The position numbers were made by a program, and so were the translations under genes. Shown one piece after another: positions 1-5,299 of a stretch of DNA of 9,499 nucleotides; position 1 is the stretch's first letter; each line of letters starts with the position of its first letter. Under the pieces are notes generated by a model. It was not told the DNA's origin. It was given only the letters and a program-made list of their open reading frames with translations, and did not search any database. The stretch comes from Desulfobacteraceae bacterium (GTDB taxonomy: Bacteria > Desulfobacterota > Desulfobacteria > Desulfobacterales > Desulfobacteraceae): NCBI GenBank assembly GCA_003354055.1, contig PIVQ01000246.1, positions 1 through 9,499 of the forward strand, given 5' to 3'.

Positions 1-252
1 ACCAACAGTGATCATACCTACTTTGAGATGGTGGGCGTGCCGTCGGTATTTCTCCACCAATCCCCTGACCCCTACTATCATACCTCAGAGGATACGCCAG
101 ACAAGATCGACCAGGATAAACTTTATGAAAATGGCGGGTTGGGATGCGCGGTTATGTATGATTGGGCCAAGAATCCGCTGCTCCGTGCAAGAAAGGCTGC
201 CAGGCTTGAGAAAGTCTATGTCTACAAGGATAAAGTCTACAAAGCCCAATAG
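1..252 (+). CDS. M28-family zinc metallopeptidase, C-terminal end (partial)
   Basis: This is the last 83 codons of a gene that begins before the window; it ends with TAG at 250-252. Reading frame 1 from base 1 gives NSDHTYFEMVGVP, the SDH-x-x-F-x-x-x-G-[IV]-P block typical of M28 peptidases. It is followed by YYHTSEDTPDKID, the block that carries the last zinc-binding histidine of this family. M28 enzymes are usually exported or periplasmic aminopeptidases or carboxypeptidases with two zinc ions. The catalytic core and any signal peptide lie upstream, so substrate class and export cannot be judged. The conserved blocks sit at the expected distance from each other and the tail is intact, so the visible part looks functional. 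A strong hairpin follows 23 bp after the stop. The family call is firm; the exact enzyme is not known. Confidence 0.85.
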   Translation, partial: TNSDHTYFEMVGVPSVFLHQSPDPYYHTSEDTPDKIDQDKLYENGGLGCAVMYDWAKNPLLRARKAARLEKVYVYKDKVYKAQ

Positions 253-274
253 GGTTCACTGGACAACGGTTTAA

Positions 275-307
275 AATAAATGCTGTGGTTACGCCACAGC
301 ATTTATT
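275..307 (+). terminator. Hairpin terminator behind the M28 peptidase gene
   Basis: A perfect 14-bp stem (275-288 with 294-307) has a 5-nt loop TTACG. The stem has a GC-rich tip and an A/T-rich base (AATAAA on the left, TTTATT on the right), so the right arm itself ends in a T-rich tract. This is the form of a factor-independent terminator and could work in both directions. The next coding remnant begins 4 bp later, with no ribosome binding site between. Confidence 0.8.
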
Positions 308-310
308 CTT

Positions 311-577
311 ATGAAACTGTTCAAACCGATTTTTTTAGAAGACGCCCCTGAAACCGAATCCATAAAAGGCCGCGGCCTGCTCCTTGCCCTCAGGTTTGAA
401 ACCGACTCCCAGACAGATTCCTTCTGTGACAGGGCAAAACAGGAAAAGATTTTTGTTGTCAAAGCACGTTTTTCGCAGAAAACTGTTCTTTTCCGGCCGC
501 CCCTGACACTGACAGTTCGGGAAACCGATCAGCTTGTCAAGGGCGTCCGGGCCGCATTACATCATAACGCTTCATAA
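311..577 (+). pseudogene. Class III aminotransferase, C-terminal remnant
   Basis: The frame encodes about 88 residues matching only the C-terminal domain of PLP-dependent class III (ornithine/diaminobutyrate-type) aminotransferases. It shows the block IKGRGLLLALRF (family form: RGRGLMLG-like) and later VLFRPPLTLTVRETDQLVKG, which corresponds to the usual 'RllPPLtiteeeid' end. The whole N-terminal and PLP-lysine part, normally over 300 residues, is absent. The ATG at 311 lies directly behind the terminator hairpin with no Shine-Dalgarno sequence. The frame continues open upstream to 275 but encodes hairpin sequence rather than enzyme. This is most likely the stump of a deleted gene. Translation as a small protein is unlikely. 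The exact substrate of the parent enzyme cannot be told. Confidence 0.75.
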
Positions 578-592
578 CCTGATGGGGGATTA

Positions 593-1135
593 ATGGCCAG
601 GCATCTCATACATAACGTCAATATCCATACCATGGACAATGCCCTGAGCAGGACCAGGGCCATGGTCTGGGAAGATGACACCATCCTCGGAGTCGGCGAT
701 AAAACCATCCTGGCAAAACGCCATAGACCGACCCGGATCATAGACTGAAATAAAACCACCCTGCTGCCCGGATTCAGCGTCATGCCCATACGCAACCTCC
801 TGGAAGCCGGGATCCTGGTTGCCGGCAGTTCGGACTGGCCCGTGGTTTCCTGCAATCCTATGCTGGGAATCCAGAGGGCCGTTACCCGAATCACAGAAAC
901 CGGAGAGCCGGTTCACCCCCGGCAGGCAGTTTCAGTGCAGGAGGCTGTTACCATGTATACAAGGGATGCCGCAAAAATTCTTGGTAAATACGACCGTATC
1001 GGCAGCCTTGAACCCGGGAAACAGGCAAATTTCATTCTGCTGTCTGAGGATCCGTTTAAAACGCCGGCCTCCAAGTTGTCAAAACTTAAGGTGGCGCACA
1101 CTTATCTTGGTGGAAAATCTGTTTTCAAACGGTAA
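593..1135 (+). pseudogene. YtcJ-like amidohydrolase, internally deleted and interrupted by a stop
   Basis: ATG at 593 opens a frame that reads like the N-terminus of YtcJ/AepA-type metal-dependent amidohydrolases (MARHLIHNVNIHTMD, later ILGVGDK). An in-frame TGA at 746-748 follows. Beyond it the same frame gives NKTTLLPGF, the conserved 'GKtllPGF' strand that normally precedes the metal-binding DxHxH motif. Here the DxHxH and the whole barrel are missing. The frame jumps directly to the C-terminal part: NLLEAGILVAGSSDWPV (the GSD aspartate block), NPMLGIQRAVTR, EAVTMYTRDAAKI and SLEPGKQANFILLSEDP, ending with TAA at 1133-1135. The family is normally about 530-550 residues and this remnant has about 180. 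The deletion kept the frame. With no metal ligands from the N-terminal half it cannot be catalytic. It stands 15 bp behind the aminotransferase remnant, and the two may have formed one catabolic operon before decay. Confidence 0.85.
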
Positions 1136-1190
1136 AAAAAAGAGGGGGGGGATGATTCGAATAGAGCAAATGCGGTGGTCCTGGAAAGAT

Positions 1191-1230
1191 CAGCATTGAA
1201 TAACGATGCTATCCGTAATAATCAATGCTG
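1191..1230 (-). terminator. Possible stem-loop spanning the stop codon of the calcium-binding protein gene
   Basis: CAGCATTGA at 1191-1199 is exactly inverted at 1222-1230 (9 bp, 22-nt loop). One arm is formed by the last codons of the leftward gene and the other lies beyond its TAG stop. No real T-run follows on the minus strand, so this could be a weak terminator or an mRNA 3'-end stabilising structure. Confidence 0.35.
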
Positions 1231-3062
1231 TTTCGTACATTCTGAGTATAAATGGTTTGTTTATACATTTTGTGATTGATTTTTTCAGACTCGCTTTTTG
1301 CCTCTAAATCATTGTCAGGATCTTTTGATGCTTTGTCAGCAATTTTTTTAATGTCATCCATAGTGTCGATTAATTGTTCGACATTTTTAGTTTCCTGATA
1401 GTATGCCAGGCTGTCAATGGCTGCCGGCATGTTAATCTGCCATTGGGTATGAATGGACTGCCCTTGGGTTTGCAATTCATTTTCAATGTATGTGGCATTT
1501 CCCACAGCCAATTGATTGTTAATACTGGTTTCGCCTGTATATGACTTGTGGATATGAGTCATCATGCTGGTTTCAGACGTCTGCTGCCGGATTTTCATCA
1601 GATTGTCATCATCTGTATCTTTATCAGCACCGTTTATATCTATGCTGGTAGAACTGTTGTACCGGTTTTCTTTAATCTGCAAATTACGCTGGCCGCTGAT
1701 AGTTCCCTGGTGCAGCAGATTCGGGTCATCGGCAGGGATAGTATTCTCCAGTTTTACCATTCCGCTTTCTTTGGCCGCAATACTGACGGAAGCGGTTTCC
1801 GCTCTTATGGAAAGCGTATCATCGTTTTCATTAGAAATGACGGATACAGACTGTTTTTGGGCACCGGCGCCATCCTGATTCTGGTATTCACTGTGAACTC
1901 TTGCTGTTGTAATGACATTGGGATCATTTCTCGGGTTGTATTCAGGCAACCTGCCTGCAACTCCTGATTCATAAAGATAATCATCAACCACAAGATCTAT
2001 CTGGTTAACCGTAACCGCCCTGCCGTCTTCCATCAATCCAATGCCGGACTGGCGAAGCACACCATTTGTTTCGCCACTTGAGTCCCTCAAACTCAAATCA
2101 GTTTCTACATTACCAAGGTATATGGCACCAATCCCTTTTTCTCCTATTGCGGTTAACGTTTTATTGCCGTCACCGTCTATGCTCCAAATCTGCAATTTAT
2201 CAAAAATATCATCGTTTTCATCTATCCATTGATTCCCATCCTTGTCATAAAAGGAGAGTTCCAGGAAACCATCCCCGGTTTGCGTCCCAAAAAGTTCAGT
2301 ACCATTATCCACAACACCGTTTTCATTGGCATCAAATGCAAGAAACCCACTGCCTTGTTTTAAGAATGAAATTTGATCCTCAGTTCCATCATTATCCAGG
2401 TCAAAACGAAAATTTCGTTCTGTCAACTCTGGTCCGGCTCCATCAAAATTGATCACCAGAGGATCTTTCAGTATAACAGTCTTGCCCCATACATGCTGGC
2501 TGACTTCTGTCATTGACAGATCAACGGAAAAGTCAATACTTCGACCATCCTCTGTTTTTACAAGACCATCTGCCTGAAAAGAGAGAGTCTTTTTAACATC
2601 CCGAGAAATGGATTCCGCTATGGCAACGACATGGCCCTCTCCGTCATATTCAGGCACAATGCTGTCTTCCAGATCCCTGGAAGGCAACTGAATGGGATCC
2701 TCCTTGGCTTCAAATGTCAAATCCGTCCCCGTCACCTCTCCCTTGGCCCAGACTTTGGTTAGCATCTCATTTAATATGTCTTTGCGTAAGAGATCAGACT
2801 CATCAAATCGCGGTATCTGATCCAGTGCATTTCCAATTTGGGCATCGGCCAATGTTTCTTTATCCAGCAACAGCTGATTTAATGCTTCACTTGAAAGGGT
2901 GACCTGGTCAATGGGATTGCTGATTGTTGTTTGGGCAGATTCGGTTCCGGATGTTTGGGACTGGTTCTTGTCTATTACATAAACCTGTTCAACGGTATCT
3001 TGATGATCATATGTCGTATACGACGAAAGATTAACAGAAGTTGAGTTGTCTTTGATGATCAT
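1209..3062 (-). CDS. Large EF-hand-like calcium-binding protein of unknown function
   Basis: The product has 617 residues. The ATG at 3062 is supported by the ribosome binding site GAGGAGG (3068-3074) five bases upstream. The N-terminus (MIIKDNSTSVNLSSY) has no signal peptide or membrane segment and is rich in Ser/Thr/Asn. Residues about 200-320 form the recognisable part. It begins KDPLVINFDGAGPEL and continues with acidic loops: DLDNDGTED (221-229), DANENGVVDNGTE (244-256), DKDGNQWIDEND (273-284) and DGDGN (296-300). The intervening text (GSGFLAFDANENG, ELFGTQTGDGF) is typical of a proteobacterial family of EF-hand/dockerin-like proteins that also appears inside big RTX-type secreted proteins. 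The C-terminal 250 residues are polar, low in complexity and Gln/Asn/Ser-rich, with no motif I recognise and no classical RTX nonapeptides. I infer a calcium-stabilised, perhaps surface or secreted protein. The export route is unknown, as is its relation to the leftward AidA/PixA genes upstream. Confidence 0.8.
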   Translation of the reverse strand: MIIKDNSTSVNLSSYTTYDHQDTVEQVYVIDKNQSQTSGTESAQTTISNPIDQVTLSSEALNQLLLDKETLADAQIGNALDQIPRFDESDLLRKDILNEMLTKVWAKGEVTGTDLTFEAKEDPIQLPSRDLEDSIVPEYDGEGHVVAIAESISRDVKKTLSFQADGLVKTEDGRSIDFSVDLSMTEVSQHVWGKTVILKDPLVINFDGAGPELTERNFRFDLDNDGTEDQISFLKQGSGFLAFDANENGVVDNGTELFGTQTGDGFLELSFYDKDGNQWIDENDDIFDKLQIWSIDGDGNKTLTAIGEKGIGAIYLGNVETDLSLRDSSGETNGVLRQSGIGLMEDGRAVTVNQIDLVVDDYLYESGVAGRLPEYNPRNDPNVITTARVHSEYQNQDGAGAQKQSVSVISNENDDTLSIRAETASVSIAAKESGMVKLENTIPADDPNLLHQGTISGQRNLQIKENRYNSSTSIDINGADKDTDDDNLMKIRQQTSETSMMTHIHKSYTGETSINNQLAVGNATYIENELQTQGQSIHTQWQINMPAAIDSLAYYQETKNVEQLIDTMDDIKKIADKASKDPDNDLEAKSESEKINHKMYKQTIYTQNVRNSIDYYG

Positions 3063-3067
3063 AAAAA

Positions 3068-3074
3068 CCTCCTC
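3068..3074 (-). promoter_or_regulatory. Ribosome binding site deciding the start of the calcium-binding protein
   Basis: GAGGAGG on the minus strand, five bases before the ATG at 3062. It is a strong Shine-Dalgarno match and there is no other good start near it. Confidence 0.8.
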
Positions 3075-3470
3075 GTTGGGGTGATAAGAAGCTTTTTTTT
3101 AGATAACTAAAACATGCTTTTCCAGTTCGACTTTTAATTCCGGATATATGTTGAACTGAAAGCCGAACGGCTTTAGTAAGATGTAACCCGCCCCAAAATT
3201 GTACCAACTCAATTCGATAAGCCGTATCCCTGAATTTATCATCTCCGCTACAAAAAAATCAACGAATTTTTTTTTCAGATCTAAAGGGTTTGTCACAAAA
3301 TCCACTTACAACTTGCAGGAGCCAATCGAACTTGAAATATTGTAGCCCTGATACAGTTTCAACCATCTCATGTGGGTTATTACCGTTGGTGCACGGTTTT
3401 CTAAAAAGTGGCAGAGATAAAACCGCCGCTTTGTTTCGTTACCCAAATACCAGGGAAATTTCCTTTGGGG
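3075..3470 (-). other. About 400-bp stretch without a confident gene
   Basis: This stretch separates the calcium-binding protein gene from the stop of the chagasin-AidA fusion. The minus strand holds a GTG-started 68-codon frame (3099-3305) with no Shine-Dalgarno sequence, no recognisable family and a stop codon directly before the GTG. I regard it as unproven. A 7-bp stem (AAAGCCG 3159-3165 with CGGCTTT 3168-3174) lies inside. Base composition is AT-rich with A and T runs around 3093-3100 and 3255-3277. The stretch could be a remnant of a lost gene or repeat element, or a promoter region for the gene at 1209-3062. I could not pick a convincing -35/-10 pair. Confidence 0.4.
3442..3469 (-). 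other. Dyad structure right behind the fusion gene
   Basis: CCCAAA (3442-3447) and TTTGGG (3464-3469) bracket a 10-bp palindrome GGAAATTTCC (3454-3463). On the minus strand this lies one base after the TAA stop at 3471-3473. It has no T-run, so it is not a clear intrinsic terminator. It may protect or process the 3' end of the leftward mRNA. Confidence 0.35.
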
Positions 3471-4184
3471 TTATCTCAGAACGTCCAGACTCGGATTCAC
3501 TGATAAGGGTGTCTCATCAATCTTTATCCGAATTGAATAGGAAATCGGGCCGGTAAAACTGCCGGCCCGTATCCGGCCTCTCCAGATATTGTCCGATGTA
3601 TTATTTTGTTTGACCGGAACGCAGATTCCTTTTTCTGTCATTGAACCGCCAAAGGACTCGATCTGTACGGCCGAGTCCGGATCAATTGCTGCCAATGTCC
3701 ACTGGAGGACATCCTGGTCGCGGCATCTTGTTGTGAGTTCACAGGGATCTTGTTCCCAGGCCCCGGTATATTTATGACTGTCTACAAAATAAAAGTTGTT
3801 CTCCAGACTGGCTGCGGCAGAGGCCCCTAACGCATCGACCACAGCCAGGACCTGGATGGGATTGCCAATCTCAACTATAAAAAAGACCTTCTTTTCCACC
3901 TTCTGCCGGGCATCCTTAAGTGATAATTCGATACGACCCTCACCGTGGGCTGCAGAATGTAGCTGGTATGCAAAGACGTTCACGCCACCTGCTCCTGGTA
4001 TTTTCGCCTCTTGCTCCATATAGGTGGATCCAAGAAAAAGTATGGGACTGCCCTCAGATGCCTCATTTTCCCAGTGGAATCCAGTGGAAGGGGTTTGGTC
4101 AAGAGAAACTGTCACGATATCGCCGGGATTGACCGGAAACCGTTCTCTGCTGTCTTGCTCTGTCAAAGCAACTATATTCGGCAT
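3471..4184 (-). CDS. Chagasin-like (I42) inhibitor domain fused to an AidA/PixA domain
   Basis: The product has 237 residues. The start chosen is the ATG at 4184, because GGAGG (4190-4194) stands five bases before it. The frame stays open upstream to 4283, but that extension has no good ribosome binding site. Residues 1-107 resemble the chagasin family of cysteine-protease inhibitors. They show TPSTGFHW (31-38), the NPTTGYxW-type first inhibitory loop, and GAGG (64-67), the second loop. The third-loop RPW motif is not seen; KDARQK stands where it would be expected. Residues 109-237 are an AidA/PixA inclusion-body-type domain (VLAVVDALGA, FYFVDSHKYTGAW, DPDS), with cysteines at 148, 154 and 188. 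It is clearly paralogous to the neighbouring 130-residue protein. There is no signal peptide. The AidA and PixA names come from quorum-regulated and crystalline-inclusion proteins of other bacteria; what the domain does is not established here. Whether the inhibitor domain still inhibits anything is doubtful. Confidence 0.8.
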   Translation of the reverse strand: MPNIVALTEQDSRERFPVNPGDIVTVSLDQTPSTGFHWENEASEGSPILFLGSTYMEQEAKIPGAGGVNVFAYQLHSAAHGEGRIELSLKDARQKVEKKVFFIVEIGNPIQVLAVVDALGASAAASLENNFYFVDSHKYTGAWEQDPCELTTRCRDQDVLQWTLAAIDPDSAVQIESFGGSMTEKGICVPVKQNNTSDNIWRGRIRAGSFTGPISYSIRIKIDETPLSVNPSLDVLR

Positions 4185-4189
4185 ACTAT

Positions 4190-4194
4190 CCTCC
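4190..4194 (-). promoter_or_regulatory. Ribosome binding site deciding the start of the fusion gene
   Basis: GGAGG on the minus strand, five bases before ATG 4184. It favours this start over an in-frame ATG 99 bases upstream at 4283, which lacks a comparable site. Confidence 0.75.
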
Positions 4195-4206
4195 GTAGAT
4201 TTGAAT

Positions 4207-4239
4207 CGGGTGCCTGAAAAGACCGATTTCAGACACCCG
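4207..4239 (-). other. Intercistronic stem-loop between the two AidA/PixA genes
   Basis: CGGGTG (4207-4212) pairs with CACCCG (4234-4239) and CTGAAA (4214-4219) with TTTCAG (4227-4232). This leaves a single mismatch and a 7-nt loop. On the minus strand it ends 12 bases before the GGAGG of the fusion gene. No T-run follows, so a role in mRNA processing, stability or translation control is likelier than termination. Confidence 0.5.
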
Positions 4240-4319
4240 GATGACTTCCTCAGGGCCAGCTCGATATCAAGCATATCGGCCATACCACAAACTATCAGAG
4301 CCTGCCCCTTGAAGTGAAC

Positions 4320-4712
4320 TTATTTGATCTCTAAGAAAGGATCAAAAGTCATATCCCGGCCATCAATAGCCAGAACCACGGAGTACTGCTGGGTTGATGT
4401 TCTCCTCTGGGCCTCAACCTCGCCTTCCCAGAATTCGTGACCGGAAATCCCCTGTTTCGACGGCAGGCAGATCCTGTCATTCACCATCTGGCCCGTGAAT
4501 TGGGCAATAGCAACATCGCTGTCCGGATCAACCGAGGCCACCCGCCATTTGATCAGGTCATTATCATGGCAAACAGTATGCAGCTCACACTGCCCCTGTG
4601 CCCAGGAGCCCATGTATTTGTGGCTGTCAATTAAATAGACATTGTCTTGTAAATTTCCACTTGATGTGGCACCTAAGGCATCAACAACGATAATAACATC
4701 AACAGTAGACAT
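4320..4712 (-). CDS. AidA/PixA-family (inclusion body) protein
   Basis: The product has 130 residues. ATG 4712 is preceded by AAAGGAG (4719-4725) at a spacing of six, and the family-like sequence starts right there (MSTVDVIIVVDALGA). Longer in-frame starts at 4751 and 4805 would add residues with no family resemblance. The family marks are VVDALGATSSGNLQDNVYLIDSH in two overlapping parts (strand, then NLQDNVYLID), KYMGSW (33-38), CELHTVC (42-48), DPDSDVAIAQFTG (62-74) and ICLP (81-84). Known members are about 170-180 residues, so this is a short version. Cysteines 42, 48 and 82 match those of the downstream fusion protein. There is no signal peptide. AidA in Burkholderia is quorum-sensing-controlled and linked to nematode killing, and PixA in Xenorhabdus forms intracellular inclusions. 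The function here is open. A 135-bp gap with a stem-loop separates it from the fusion gene, with which it probably shares a transcript. Confidence 0.85.
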   Translation of the reverse strand: MSTVDVIIVVDALGATSSGNLQDNVYLIDSHKYMGSWAQGQCELHTVCHDNDLIKWRVASVDPDSDVAIAQFTGQMVNDRICLPSKQGISGHEFWEGEVEAQRRTSTQQYSVVLAIDGRDMTFDPFLEIK

Positions 4713-5080
4713 AATTTTCTCCTTTGTTTCATTTTTGGTTAATTCACTCATAGGAAATTGGACCGCATCAGCCCCGGCAACTTCCGGAAAGTCGTTGGAA
4801 ACCACTTCAGGAAACTGCTCAGTCGATTTTCATTTCCCTGGATGTCAGGCTGATCTGCCGTGTTAACAAGATACCAACGTCCTCCTTTCTGTACCTCTTT
4901 GCGGCAACTGCACACCCCGGATGTGTGAAATTTGCAGATACGGATGCCCCCTCGAAGGGTTAATCATCCGATAACAAATTGTTTAAACGGTTAGACCTGT
5001 AGACTCTGAAATTTAAGAAAATGAGAATAAATGAAATCAAAACGATAAAAATGAAGATGAAAGTCGAACTCGAATATATA
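4713..5080 (-). other. Long leader of the leftward AidA/PixA transcript, with stem-loops
   Basis: No convincing gene is present. If the promoter at 5081-5109 is used, this forms an untranslated leader of about 360 nt. Two structured parts can be seen on the minus strand. The first is an outer 6-bp stem (4941-4946 with 4965-4970) enclosing a 4-bp stem with a TCG loop (4949-4952 with 4956-4959). The second is a CACAC/GTGTG stem (4911-4915 with 4923-4927) inside a possible GUAUCU/AGGUAC stem (4936-4941 with 4891-4896). A Shine-Dalgarno-like AGAAAGGAGG at 4881-4890 has no ordinary start codon at a good distance behind it. The stretch 4985-5080 is AT-rich and otherwise featureless. Confidence 0.45.
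4719..4725 (-). promoter_or_regulatory. Ribosome binding site deciding the start of the AidA/PixA protein
   Basis: AAAGGAG on the minus strand, six bases before ATG 4712. Together with the family alignment it rejects the longer GTG start at 4805. Confidence 0.75.
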
Positions 5081-5109
5081 CTTATATTAAATCATTATAG
5101 AAAATTCAA
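5081..5109 (-). promoter_or_regulatory. Leftward promoter candidate for the AidA/PixA genes
   Basis: On the minus strand a -35 TTGAAT (5104-5109) and a -10 TATAAG (5081-5086) are separated by exactly 17 bases. The -35 overlaps the left arm of the 17-bp inverted repeat. It mirrors the rightward promoter base for base about 5150/5151. A second -10-like TATAAT lies at 5094-5099 but has no matching -35. Predicted start of transcription is near 5074. Confidence 0.6.
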
Positions 5110-5195
5110 TCAGGGAAACCCTGATTTTTGTTAAGTTTTTTTCTCGTGCCCTGACAAACAAAAAAAGACAAAAAACTAAGGGTTTCCCCGATTGA
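5106..5195. repeat. 17-bp inverted repeat pair, probable shared operator
   Basis: TCAATCAGGGAAACCCT (5106-5122) returns inverted at 5179-5195 with one mismatch in 17. The left copy is itself a perfect dyad, AATCAGGGAAACCCTGATT (5108-5126). The right copy, read on the minus strand (5193-5175), matches this 19-mer at 16 positions. The spacer has T7 (5136-5142) and A7 (5160-5166), placed almost symmetrically about the same centre. The outer TTGA of each arm forms part of a -35 box. This is what one expects of two sites for a dimeric DNA-binding regulator serving two divergent promoters. The regulator is not encoded in the window. No target-site duplication flanks the arms. Confidence 0.7.
5108..5142 (+). 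terminator. Terminator-like hairpin formed by the left repeat arm
   Basis: Read as RNA on the plus strand, the 8-bp stem AATCAGGG/CCCTGATT with an AAA loop runs into TTTTT and, 6 bases later, T7. This would be a good intrinsic terminator, but no rightward gene lies within 4 kb upstream. It is more likely an operator dyad, or a block to transcripts reading through from the left. Confidence 0.35.
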
Positions 5196-5220
5196 CAGTA
5201 AATCTCGATTCTACTATAAA
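5192..5220 (+). promoter_or_regulatory. Rightward sigma-70-type promoter for the Sel1-repeat genes
   Basis: TTGACA (5192-5197), 17 bases, TATAAA (5215-5220): close to the consensus. Transcription should start near 5227, leaving a leader of about 73 nt before ATG 5300. The -35 overlaps the right arm of the inverted repeat, so a protein bound there would compete with or contact RNA polymerase. A weaker pair (TTGATA 5239-5244, TATAAA 5264-5269, spacing 19) also lies upstream of the gene. Confidence 0.75.
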
Positions 5221-5299
5221 TTTCATGCTCATTAAATCTTGATAATTATTCCAAAGGTTTTTTTATAAACACGATTAATAAGCCTCTGAAAGGATCGCC

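Noticed and set aside
746..748. In-frame TGA in the amidohydrolase remnant as a selenocysteine codon
   Set aside because: The position (before the GKTLLPGF strand) is not catalytic in the family, no clear SECIS hairpin was seen behind it, and the gene also lacks most of its barrel. A plain nonsense mutation is simpler.
562..916. Minus-strand open frames of about 110 codons across the amidohydrolase remnant
   Set aside because: They are antisense shadows of the plus-strand remnant, without family resemblance or a ribosome binding site.
1548..1967. Plus-strand frames opposite the calcium-binding protein gene
   Set aside because: They mirror the leftward coding sequence, have no credible start signal and encode no recognised domain.
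3546..3569. Perfect 8-bp hairpin (CGGGCCGG/CCGGCCCG) as a terminator
   Set aside because: It lies inside the C-terminal codons of the fusion gene, with no T-run on either strand; probably a by-product of the GC-rich codons.
4185..4283. Longer start (ATG 4283) for the chagasin-AidA fusion
   Set aside because: No Shine-Dalgarno sequence fits this start, the extension overlaps the intercistronic stem-loop, and GGAGG precedes ATG 4184 at ideal spacing.
4713..4805. Longer start (GTG 4805) for the AidA/PixA protein
   Set aside because: The added 31 residues do not resemble the family, and a good ribosome binding site stands before ATG 4712.
4863..4967. A 34-codon ATG frame in the leader (minus strand), and an overlapping Cys-rich GTG frame in another phase
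   Set aside because: Neither has a ribosome binding site or a recognisable product. Both overlap the predicted stem-loops and are best explained as chance open frames.
5106..5195. The inverted repeat pair as a 90-bp miniature transposable element (MITE)
   Set aside because: The 17-bp ends would fit, but no target-site duplication flanks them, and the arms are woven into two symmetric promoters. A regulatory explanation accounts for more. A copy-number search of the genome could still change this.
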